From NCBI GenBank assembly GCA_013619005.1, contig JABXKY010000114.1:1-6016 (forward strand): a DNA stretch of 6,016 bases, given 5' to 3'. A program made the position numbers and the translations under genes. Below the pieces are notes generated by a model. It saw nothing but the letters and a program-made list of their open reading frames with translations, searched no databases and was not told the DNA's origin. How positions within the stretch are numbered: the stretch's first letter is position 1; every line of letters begins with the position of its first letter. Below are positions 1-5,990 of this stretch, piece by piece. Source of the stretch: Candidatus Bathyarchaeota archaeon (lineage in GTDB: Archaea > Thermoproteota > Bathyarchaeia > TCS64).

Positions 1-390
1 CGTGTCGAGGTTCGGGATCAAGCCGTTCTCGTGGGCGATGCCGAAAATGGTTGATACAACGCTCTTGGTGCAGCTGTAGATGATGTGAAGCTCGCCTTTC
101 TCAAAATCACCGAAGTACTCGTCGAGCACTATGTATCCGTCCTTGATGACCATGGCGCTGTCCACATGATACGAGCCTGATTCGATCTCATCCACCATGT
201 CCTGCAATCTTTCAGGGTTCATCCCCATCTGAGCGGGGGTGGCGTACCTCCATTCCTCTGTCGGCCAGTAACTAGATATGACCATGGGTTCCGATGGGGT
301 ATTACTATTCATCCAAGTGTTCACCCCTATTAGAATAATGAATGCCACCAGGATGACGGCCATGCTTTTCCGGTCAATTTTACTCCTCAT
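1..390 (-). CDS. Serine hydrolase, class C beta-lactamase family (N-terminal part, cut by window edge)
   Basis: Only the first 130 codons are inside the window; the gene runs off the left edge. It begins with ATG, preceded by a GTGAT stretch that overlaps the upstream gene's stop and fits the archaeal anti-Shine-Dalgarno. Residues 10-27 form a hydrophobic segment after a basic start (MRSKIDRK), so the enzyme is probably membrane-anchored with its catalytic part outside. Residues 41-60 (WPTEEWRYATPAQMGMNPE) and 80-95 (MVIKDGYIVLDEYFGD) match the usual lead-in of penicillin-binding-protein-like and NylB/EstB-like hydrolases. The SxxK motif is present as SCTK at residues 106-109, giving the nucleophilic Ser106 and base Lys109, followed by the typical helix GIAHENGLIPNLD. 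The family contains esterases, amidases, D-aminopeptidases and beta-lactamases. The substrate cannot be told from this part, and the later Tyr motif is outside the window. It lies 8 nt after the membrane acyltransferase-like gene, so the two are probably one operon. Confidence 0.88.
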   Translation of the reverse strand, partial: MRSKIDRKSMAVILVAFIILIGVNTWMNSNTPSEPMVISSYWPTEEWRYATPAQMGMNPERLQDMVDEIESGSYHVDSAMVIKDGYIVLDEYFGDFEKGELHIIYSCTKSVVSTIFGIAHENGLIPNLDT

Positions 391-398
391 TTCTATCA

Positions 399-1589
399 CT
401 ATATGTACTGTAGGATTGGTTTCGGGTACTTTCTCTTGAGTTTCTCGTACTCCCTGCACAGGTACCAGAGCACCACTATTCCGACTGCCCAGAACATCAG
501 CGTATCAGGCAGGTCAAGGAATTGCGGCGGGCCAGTTCCCCCCGGCGTATAATCGGGCCACCTTGCCCTGTAGAGCCAGAGGTGGGTCACGTAGAAGAAC
601 AGCGGGTTCCTGCCTATCGTCAAGACCCCCACCATAAACCTATTCTCAATAAATCCTCGCTCTTCAAGTAACAGGCCAATGGTGAGGAAGATACACATAC
701 CCCCTAGGCTCCAGAGCAGGAAGGCAACGCTGGGCGGATACTTGCTCACATAGAGCCACTCAATTAACGTGTTTCCCGTCCTTGGTAGCAGGTTGCCGTA
801 TCCATTGATGAAGCGGACAATGGTGAACATCACGATGCTACCGATTCCAGTCGCCAGGAACCTGTTCCTGAGCGTGGCTATCTCCCCACGGCTCTTTGAC
901 TCCAGGAACGTTCCAAGGCTCCAGCCCATCCCCATGACCCCGATCCAGGGGATGATTGGGTAGAGGCCGAAGTAGGGGAACCTCTCAAAGTTAGGCTCGT
1001 TGATTATTATCCTCAGGTACCTGCCCCAGTTTACGTTCATGGGGATGAAATCGAGGTTCAGAAACGGCTCGTTGAGCACAATCAACAGGCTGGCGACTAG
1101 GATTACCGACTGAGGCAGCTTTCTAGCGACGCTGAATACGATGAAACTGACGCCTATACACGCTATGACCCCGAAGTAGGTCCAAGGCAGGCTGAATGCG
1201 GGCGAGACCAACGCGGCCTCGAGGTACAATAGAACCAAGCCACGCTTGATAAGGTGAAGAGTGATCTCCTTCTCGCTTTCCCCCTGCCCAAGGCGTCTAG
1301 CTATGCTGATGGCCAGCACTGTCCCTGCGAGGAAGATGAACGTAGGCGCGCAATAGTGGCTCACGAAGCGCAGCAGGAACCATGTTGTGTTGATGAAGGG
1401 AGGTGCCCTCCCGAGTATTCCCTCTCCTCCGTGGTGATACTGGTTCCAGAAGCCCGAGATATGATCCCAGGCCATGATAATCATGATTATACCACGCGTA
1501 AAATCGATGAAGTTGAGCCTTCCCGTGAACTTCTTTGCCTTCTCGACGGCCTCATTGACGACTACTGCCTCTATTTTTTTCACCAACAC
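399..1589 (-). CDS. DUF1624 / heparan-alpha-glucosaminide N-acetyltransferase-like membrane protein
   Basis: This 396-residue integral membrane protein has about nine or ten hydrophobic segments. The family signature follows a short basic N-terminus: residues 24-44 hold RLNFIDFTRG and then MAWDH, where His44 occupies the region of the proposed acyl-accepting histidine of the family. Other family blocks are FRFVSHYCAPTFIFLAGT (about 74-90), a YPIIPWIGVMGMGWSLGTF-type block (210-228), VRFINGYGNLLPR (258-270), SKYPPSVAFLLWSLGG (282-297) and IGRNPLFFYVTHLWLYR (325-341). Length and block order fit full-length prokaryotic members. Characterised relatives move an acetyl group from cytosolic acetyl-CoA across the membrane onto a sugar amine; whether this protein does so is unproven. 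The start is uncertain: GTG, TTG and GTG are consecutive in-frame codons at 1589, 1586 and 1583, with no in-frame ATG upstream. A serine hydrolase follows after 8 nt, and a broken small gene lies 59 nt upstream on the same strand. Confidence 0.87.
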   Translation of the reverse strand: MLVKKIEAVVVNEAVEKAKKFTGRLNFIDFTRGIIMIIMAWDHISGFWNQYHHGGEGILGRAPPFINTTWFLLRFVSHYCAPTFIFLAGTVLAISIARRLGQGESEKEITLHLIKRGLVLLYLEAALVSPAFSLPWTYFGVIACIGVSFIVFSVARKLPQSVILVASLLIVLNEPFLNLDFIPMNVNWGRYLRIIINEPNFERFPYFGLYPIIPWIGVMGMGWSLGTFLESKSRGEIATLRNRFLATGIGSIVMFTIVRFINGYGNLLPRTGNTLIEWLYVSKYPPSVAFLLWSLGGMCIFLTIGLLLEERGFIENRFMVGVLTIGRNPLFFYVTHLWLYRARWPDYTPGGTGPPQFLDLPDTLMFWAVGIVVLWYLCREYEKLKRKYPKPILQYI

Positions 1590-1648
1590 TCACTCATTCC
1601 ATTTAGATGACTTAAGGGGTCTTCAAGAACAATGTTGCCATCTTAGTA

Positions 1649-1881
1649 TCAATTTTGCTCCTTCTTCTTCGGTGAAAGCGCCTCGATGAGGGTTTCCCTG
1701 CTTATGTCAATGCGTAGAACGCCGTTCTCACCCGTGAGCGTGAGCACCTTTTCCTCAACGAATTCTACCTCTTCGATTTTGCCCAGCTCGCCTTCGATGA
1801 ATATCCTATTTTTTTTCTGTTAATGACCAGTCCAGATACGCTTTCAGCGGAGTTCATCTGAACCGAGAAACTGTGCCTCAT
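1649..1881 (-). pseudogene. Small hypothetical gene broken by a one-base frameshift at an A8 run
   Basis: Read on the minus strand, an ATG at 1881 opens a frame giving MRHSFSVQMNSAESVSGLVI and then NRKK at the A8 run (T8 at 1809-1816 on the + strand). It then runs out of register and stops 16 codons later. From the same run, another frame is open for 57 codons and reads in part IFIEGELGKIEEVEFVEE, VLTLTGENGVLRIDISRETL and a lysine-rich tail, ending in TGA at 1649-1651. That second frame has no start of its own near its beginning, because a TAA lies just upstream of the A run. One extra A joins the halves into a 77-residue protein with alternating polar and hydrophobic residues typical of a beta-rich small domain. 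I do not recognise the family. The cause may be real decay, transcriptional slippage on the A run, or a homopolymer error in the assembly. It lies 59 nt upstream of the membrane protein and could lead that operon. Confidence 0.55.
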
Positions 1882-1973
1882 GCATCTACTGTACTGGAAA
1901 ACCTGTTTAACCTCATTGCATGAATGGTTTAGGGATAGTAATATCAGTGATGAAAAAATAGGAGATATATTCC
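1882..1973. promoter_or_regulatory. Divergent intergenic region between the broken small gene and the FilR1-like regulator
   Basis: This short region must carry the start signals for the + strand regulator and possibly for the minus-strand small gene and the genes after it. A TTTAA stretch at 1907-1911 is the only faint TATA-like candidate for the regulator, and I would not rely on it. A tiny start-stop frame (ATG AAA AAA TAG, 1950-1961) ends inside the regulator's ribosome site. FilR1/Msr-type regulators often control their own or neighbouring genes, so an operator may lie here, but no clear palindrome is visible. Confidence 0.3.
1960..1964 (+). promoter_or_regulatory. Ribosome binding site of the FilR1-like regulator
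   Basis: AGGAG lies 9 nt before the ATG at 1974. It matches the archaeal anti-Shine-Dalgarno core and fixes this start, since the nearest upstream ATG (1950) is stopped after three codons. Confidence 0.6.
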
Positions 1974-2744
1974 ATGTCCATTGAAAGCCTCTGTGACCTG
2001 TTCTTCGAGTTCAGCAACGAGGACAGGCTGCGTATGCTCAGACGTTTACAGTATGATCATATGACGGTAACCGCCCTCAGCAAGGAGTTGGAACTCACCA
2101 CCCAGGAGACCAGCAGACACCTATCTAGGCTAGGAGAGACAGGCTTAACCATCAAGAACCCCAACGGAACCCACAGCCTCACAGGGTACGGTGAGCTGTC
2201 CTTGAAACAAATTAAAGGCTTCATGTTCACCAGCACCCACAGGGACTATTTCCAGAACCATGACCTCACGGGGATACCCCCCGAGTTCGTCTCAAGGATA
2301 GGGGAGCTTGGGAACGCGAGGTACATCGATGATATCATGGTAATATTCCACCTCATCGAGCAATTGGGTAGGGAGTCCCAGGAGTACATCTACAGATTAA
2401 CCGACAAGCACATCCTCACGGCGATACCCGCATGGGAGGACGCCTTGAATAGGGGAGTGGAGTTCAGGCTCCTTGAGCCGACTGATATCGTCGTACCGCC
2501 GGAATTCGAGAGAGGCCCAGTGATCCGAGACGCTGTTAACAGCGGGCAGTTCAAGGTGAGAAAGATTGACGAGGTGAATGTATTCCTCGCCCTCAATGAG
2601 AGCAAGGTAGCCGCGATAGGGTTTCCCACTAACCAGGGCAGGATGGACTATAGGGGCTTCGTCAGTGAGGACCCACAGGTGCATAGCTGGGCTAAAGACC
2701 TCTACGAGAAGTACTGGGCAAAGTCTAAGCCAGTCATCCCATAA
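1974..2744 (+). CDS. FilR1/Msr-type (DUF1724) winged-helix transcription regulator
   Basis: This 256-residue cytosolic DNA-binding protein has an N-terminal winged helix at about residues 8-80. It contains a dimer/HTH lead NEDRLRMLRRL, a recognition helix around 43-58 (TQETSRHLSRLGETGL) and a wing carrying NPNGTHSLTGYG. This is the ArsR-like arrangement of archaeal Msr and FilR1 proteins. Residues about 115-245 form the FilR1/DUF1724 effector domain: VEFRLLEPTDIVVPPEF, then RKIDEVNVFLALNESKVAAI, GFPTNQGRMDYRGFVSED and a closing WAKDLYEKYW helix. Relatives control methanogenesis genes (FilR1 in Methanothrix) or methyltransferase genes (Msr in Methanosarcina), usually with a sensor kinase. Many homologues in non-methanogens have unknown targets. 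Here the gene stands alone on the + strand with its own ribosome site and is convergent with the amidohydrolase. Full length is intact and no residue anomaly was noticed. The family assignment is confident; the regulon is unknown. Confidence 0.85.
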   Translation: MSIESLCDLFFEFSNEDRLRMLRRLQYDHMTVTALSKELELTTQETSRHLSRLGETGLTIKNPNGTHSLTGYGELSLKQIKGFMFTSTHRDYFQNHDLTGIPPEFVSRIGELGNARYIDDIMVIFHLIEQLGRESQEYIYRLTDKHILTAIPAWEDALNRGVEFRLLEPTDIVVPPEFERGPVIRDAVNSGQFKVRKIDEVNVFLALNESKVAAIGFPTNQGRMDYRGFVSEDPQVHSWAKDLYEKYWAKSKPVIP

Positions 2745-2749
2745 GAATT

Positions 2750-2810
2750 GTCTCCCTGTCTTTGGAAGGAAAAACAATGGCAATACGTGATTGTCATGTT
2801 TCAGGGAGAC
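2750..2810 (+). repeat. Nested inverted repeat after the regulator gene
   Basis: A perfect 9-bp inverted repeat, GTCTCCCTG at 2750-2758 and CAGGGAGAC at 2802-2810, begins 6 nt after the regulator's stop codon. Inside it, ATGGCAAT (2777-2784) can pair with ATTGTCAT (2790-2797) across a 5-nt loop, with one G-U pair. The two stems are joined by an asymmetric internal loop of 18 nt on one side and 4 nt on the other. It could be a 3'-end structure of the regulator mRNA, a small RNA, or a protein-binding site. No flanking target duplication is visible. Confidence 0.5.
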
Positions 2811-2881
2811 GCCGGTTTATCCATGTGGTTGCTTTTAAACCATTACTTTATGTTATGTGTTAACTAATTTAAGGTAAATAG

Positions 2882-2888
2882 TTTTTTT
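2882..2888 (+). terminator. T-tract, possible archaeal terminator for the regulator
   Basis: A run of seven T residues lies about 140 nt after the regulator's stop codon, in AT-rich DNA. Archaeal RNA polymerase commonly terminates at T-tracts without a hairpin. No other run of this length exists in the intergenic region on the + strand, but nothing proves its use. Confidence 0.3.
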
Positions 2889-3013
2889 ATGAGTTTAAAA
2901 GAGTCCATTTTACTATTATCTTGAGGCATGGAGAGCTTCCTAGTATACATCCTGTTTGAGCATAACTTGGAACGAACATGTGGAAAGACGGAGTTATTTA
3001 CCTGAATACTGGC

Positions 3014-4627
3014 TCAGGCCTCATAGACGATTTTACCCGCCACAATAGTCATCAGGTTCTTGACATTCCTTATGTCATCGGGCTCGATACCAGTCGGGTC
3101 CCTGTCAATGACAACCATGTCAGCTAGCTTACCCGGTTCGATGGTTCCCTTGATGTCCTCCTCCCATGCCGCGTAGGCTCCGTCAATGGAGTAAGCCCTG
3201 ATTGCCTCCAATGGCTCTACGCCCTCTGGCGCATATAGGATGTCACCACTACTGGTCTTCCTTGTCACCATACTGTATATGGCGAGCCACGGGTTGGCGT
3301 CGCAGATACTCGCATCGCTATGACCGGGCGCAGGGATGCCCCTGTCGATGAGGGTCCTGTGGGGCCACATGTACCTCATGGCCTCCTCGCCCCTGTTGGC
3401 CTTGTATGCGTCACCCAGGTCGTGGTGGAATCCAGTTGCCGACGCGTCAATCACGTTCAGCTTCAGCAGCCTGTCCTGTATCTGGGGGGTGACATAGCAG
3501 CAGTGCTCAATCCTGTGCCTGTGGTCCTCCCTAGGCTGCTTCACCAGTGCCTTCTCGATGGCGTCCAGCGATCTATCGATGCCCCTGTCGCCGACCCCGT
3601 CCAGTCCGACCCTAATTCCCGCCCTGTGGGCCTCCCAGACCCTCCTCTCGATGTCATCTTGGTCATACAGGAGAATCCCAGTGTTGTCGGGCTCGCCGAC
3701 GTATGGCTCATAGTAGGCTGCCGTCCTGCCGCTTGTGCTGGTATCGAAGACCCACTCAGCCGCGGTGATCTTGAGCCAGTCATCCCCGAAGGGGGTCTGG
3801 ATTCCCGTTGCTATCGCTCCTTCCACCATCCCCTCGTCCCTTCCGCTGATGTGAACAGCGACACGGATTCCCAATTTTCCCTCTTTCTTCAGCGCCTGCA
3901 TTGCCTTGAACTCCAACGGGCTCACCATACTGGCGTGAATGCTGGTGAGGCCCAGGCTGATGCACTCGTCGAACACTATCTGGAGCCCCCTGTAGAACTC
4001 GTCGAAGCTGTACGGGGGCATGATGTGGTATACAAGGTCCTTAGCGGACTCCCTCAGCAATCCGTTGGGCTCGCCGTTCTCGTCCTTCTCGATCTTACCG
4101 TGGTGAGGGTCCGGTGTGTCCTTTGTGATGTTTGCCACTGCCAGAGCGAGGCTGTTGGCCACTCCGTTGTGTCCATCCCGCCTCTGAATGTAGAGGGGGT
4201 TCTCGGGGGAAACATCATCCAACTCCCCCCTTGTTGGATACCTCCCCATCTTGACATCGTCCATCCGGTACCCGAGGACCCAATTGCCAGGGGGAGTCAC
4301 CTTGACCTTCTCTTTTACGGTCTCAAGCATCTCCTCCACGGAGTAGAAATGCGGTCCACATGCAACGCCTCTTACTAGGTAAGCCCCCCAGCTCCCTCCT
4401 GGGTGCATATGGCTGTCTATGAGCCCCGGGAGCATCGTCTTGCCGTCAAGATCAACCATCTTGGTCCTGCTACCTGTTGACTCCCTCACATAGTCATCTG
4501 ATCCAACTCGCAGAATCTTCCCGTTCCTCACCGAGACAGCTTGGACTGTTCTGTCGTCACCGTCCAGTGTGAACACTTTTCCGTAAAAGAACGCCAGATC
4601 GGCGCAAAGATCATCGGGTAAAGTCAT
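3014..4627 (-). CDS. YtcJ-like amidohydrolase (metal-dependent hydrolase, amidohydrolase family 3)
   Basis: This 537-residue cytosolic enzyme has the normal length and layout of the YtcJ/AepA-type amidohydrolases. An N-terminal beta-sandwich part (10-65) ends in VDLDGKTMLPGLIDSHMHPG, where His73 and His75 are the HxH metal ligands. RRDGHNGVANSLAL (149-162) is the family's substrate-side block, Lys286 sits in the LKITAA strand, HRIEHC (371-376) gives His375, and GHSDAS (435-440) gives the catalytic Asp438. The C-terminal block AYAAWEEDIKGTIEPGKLAD followed by VVID closes the sandwich. Members hydrolyse C-N bonds of amides, formamides or cyclic ureas; the substrate here cannot be assigned. The usual HAIGD block reads LDGVGD (342-347), so the expected histidine is Asp343. 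The ATG start at 4627 has AAGGTAG about 11 nt upstream and lies 29 nt after the GAF protein's stop, so the two are likely co-transcribed. A long antisense frame over this gene is a codon-bias shadow. Confidence 0.88.
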   Translation of the reverse strand: MTLPDDLCADLAFFYGKVFTLDGDDRTVQAVSVRNGKILRVGSDDYVRESTGSRTKMVDLDGKTMLPGLIDSHMHPGGSWGAYLVRGVACGPHFYSVEEMLETVKEKVKVTPPGNWVLGYRMDDVKMGRYPTRGELDDVSPENPLYIQRRDGHNGVANSLALAVANITKDTPDPHHGKIEKDENGEPNGLLRESAKDLVYHIMPPYSFDEFYRGLQIVFDECISLGLTSIHASMVSPLEFKAMQALKKEGKLGIRVAVHISGRDEGMVEGAIATGIQTPFGDDWLKITAAEWVFDTSTSGRTAAYYEPYVGEPDNTGILLYDQDDIERRVWEAHRAGIRVGLDGVGDRGIDRSLDAIEKALVKQPREDHRHRIEHCCYVTPQIQDRLLKLNVIDASATGFHHDLGDAYKANRGEEAMRYMWPHRTLIDRGIPAPGHSDASICDANPWLAIYSMVTRKTSSGDILYAPEGVEPLEAIRAYSIDGAYAAWEEDIKGTIEPGKLADMVVIDRDPTGIEPDDIRNVKNLMTIVAGKIVYEA

Positions 4628-4656
4628 GGAAAAGACTCTACCTTGGGGATTTTAAG

Positions 4657-5931
4657 CTACTCCCCGCTCACAAGGTTCCTGAGTTTCTGGATCAACGCCC
4701 TGTTGACCTCTAGGCTGTGGGTGAGCTGAAGGTACGAGTCCATTGTCTGGGACGTGTCAGTCGGTAGGTCGTTGATATCGAACTCTTCCCTGTCCATCTC
4801 GCTTATGGCAGTATCCTCCGCCACGAGCTTAATGATGTGGCTAATCTCGTCTTTGTCCATCACAAGGGCATATTGGTCGATGGACCTGTTCCAGTCCCCT
4901 CCCTTAGCCTGCTCGACGACCCTTGAGACCGTCTCGGCTATCAGGTTCACAAGCTTGATTTCCTCTTCCAAGAATGGCCCCTTGTATTCTTCGGGCGCTG
5001 GCTCCGTGTAACCGACGGCAAGCGTACCCAGTACGACGCCATATGACTGTATTATGGCGCTGTACCTGTACTCTGGCTCACCTTTTCGGTCCGTTGAGTA
5101 CTTTTTATCCTCGACAGTGATCTGTGCTACCGCTATATCTGGGTGCTGCAGGGCACCCGGGATCAAGTTAGTTATCATGTTCAGCGTCTCGTCCAGTGAG
5201 ATATCCTTGTTCTCATGGATCTTGCTGATTCTATACAGGGTGTCCAGCTGACTGATCCTCAGCCTGTACTGGTAGAGGAGATTCCTACGCTCCGCCTCTA
5301 CTTCCTTCGTCCTGTTCTCCTCTTCCTGGTGCGCTAAAGCGATGCCAATGCTTTCACCGAGGCCCTCCAGGAACCAAATCAACTCCTCGTTGAACCTGCC
5401 TGGCTCCTTGTCGTTGATCTGGAGAAGTCCAATGGTACCAGTCTTATCAATCAATGGTATGAGTGCCACCGATAGATACCCTTGTCCGTTACATACGTCC
5501 CTCGTCTCACCCAGCTCATCTGGGTCAGTATCACTGAGTAGGTTGTCCGTGTTGTTTGACCAAAAGCTGCCGTACTCGGTGAAGAAAGGCTCAGCGGGAA
5601 CGGTATTTCCCCTTATCACCCTCCCGCAAATACAATCCAGGACGGGGACCCCAGACTCGTCTACAAGGATATTTCCATCTCTGTCTTTCCCGCATAGGCT
5701 GTTCTCCATCTCAATATGTACGTCGCTGAATCCGTCGAAAACAAAGTAAGGGTAATCTGGGCCCTCCTTGAGCCTAATAGCAGTGGCCGATACCTTAAGG
5801 TGTCTTTTCAGGTGTCTCAGGATCTGCTGAATCGCCTCGATTCTGCCTGAGGCTCTGTTCAATGACTGGAGAATATCAATTGCGAGGGTCTTGTGGTCTA
5901 CGTTTCCGTCCCCATACTCTCCCTTAGACAA
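4657..5931 (-). CDS. Tandem GAF-domain protein, cysteine-bearing sensor without a kinase domain
   Basis: This 424-residue soluble protein has no membrane segment. GAF 1 covers about residues 20-200. It shows DYPYFVFDGFSD, ENSLCGKD, VLDCICGRVI, PFFTEYGSFWSNNTDNLL, RDVCNGQGYLSVALIPL and GLLQINDK, the hallmark series of a GAF subtype common in bacterial and archaeal sensor kinases. Cysteines 80, 100, 102 and 147 are at its conserved positions. A coiled coil (about 201-238) leads to GAF 2 (about 228-342), marked by HPDIAVAQI, GTLAVGYTE and KGPFLEEEIKLVNLIAE. The last 80 residues are charged, partly helical and match no output domain I know: there is no histidine-kinase, GGDEF or HTH motif. It may sense a redox state, haem or small ligand and pass this on by protein contact. 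The start is TTG at 5931: AGGGA lies 9 nt upstream, an in-frame stop sits five codons before, and the next ATG is residue 75, inside GAF 1. Confidence 0.82.
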   Translation of the reverse strand: MSKGEYGDGNVDHKTLAIDILQSLNRASGRIEAIQQILRHLKRHLKVSATAIRLKEGPDYPYFVFDGFSDVHIEMENSLCGKDRDGNILVDESGVPVLDCICGRVIRGNTVPAEPFFTEYGSFWSNNTDNLLSDTDPDELGETRDVCNGQGYLSVALIPLIDKTGTIGLLQINDKEPGRFNEELIWFLEGLGESIGIALAHQEEENRTKEVEAERRNLLYQYRLRISQLDTLYRISKIHENKDISLDETLNMITNLIPGALQHPDIAVAQITVEDKKYSTDRKGEPEYRYSAIIQSYGVVLGTLAVGYTEPAPEEYKGPFLEEEIKLVNLIAETVSRVVEQAKGGDWNRSIDQYALVMDKDEISHIIKLVAEDTAISEMDREEFDINDLPTDTSQTMDSYLQLTHSLEVNRALIQKLRNLVSGE

Positions 5932-5973
5932 AAGACCACTTCCCTAGAGGAATCCTATCCTATGGGCATTTGA

Positions 5974-5990
5974 CTTTTATTCCTATAAGA
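5974..5990 (-). promoter_or_regulatory. Possible TATA-like element for the GAF-amidohydrolase unit
   Basis: On the minus strand TCTTATAGGAATAAAAG lies 43-59 nt before the TTG start. An archaeal TATA box here would place initiation about 25 nt downstream, leaving a short leader with the AGGGA ribosome site. The match to the TATA consensus is weak, and a gene further upstream beyond the window could instead drive this unit. Confidence 0.22.

Larger units (their letters stand above)
2745..3013. other. AT-rich convergent intergenic region
   Basis: This non-coding stretch between the ends of the regulator (+) and the amidohydrolase (-) has frequent stops and no supported small gene on either strand. 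It holds a nested inverted repeat at 2750-2810, two alternative weak stems at 2814-2842 and a T7 run at 2882-2888. Base composition is clearly more AT-rich than the flanking genes from about 2815 onward. Confidence 0.6.

Noticed and set aside
1254..1610. A 118-codon + strand open frame opposite the start of the membrane protein
   Set aside because: The opposite strand carries the DUF1624 signature blocks over the same bases, so this is a shadow.
1947..1953. GTGATGA, which matches a C box of archaeal C/D guide RNAs
   Set aside because: No CTGA D box or internal C'/D' pair lies at the right spacing, and the site falls in the leader next to the regulator's ribosome site.
1801..1963. AAAAAATAGGA occurs at 1953-1963 (+) and again on the minus strand within 1804-1816
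   Set aside because: It is a short A-rich match; one copy is a ribosome-site context and the other is coding. No wider inverted repeat extends from it.
2397..2783. A 128-codon minus-strand open frame opposite the regulator
   Set aside because: It is a shadow of the FilR1-like gene, whose domains are unmistakable, and its product resembles no family.
2750..2810. The inverted repeat taken as the terminal repeats of a miniature transposable element
   Set aside because: The total length is only 61 bp, there is no flanking target duplication, and no second copy lies in the window.
3320..4378. A 352-codon open frame on the + strand opposite the amidohydrolase
   Set aside because: It lies wholly antisense to a clearly conserved enzyme, has no ribosome site, and its Val/Leu/Pro-rich product is what the reverse of a GC-biased gene gives.
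5342..5749. A 135-codon + strand open frame opposite the GAF gene
   Set aside because: It is antisense to the conserved GAF 1 domain, with a Ser/Pro-rich low-complexity product and no start signal.
5948..5966. AGGAATCCT near-palindrome and ATAGGATAGGAT tandem repeat upstream of the GAF gene
   Set aside because: They are too short and simple to call an operator without conservation.
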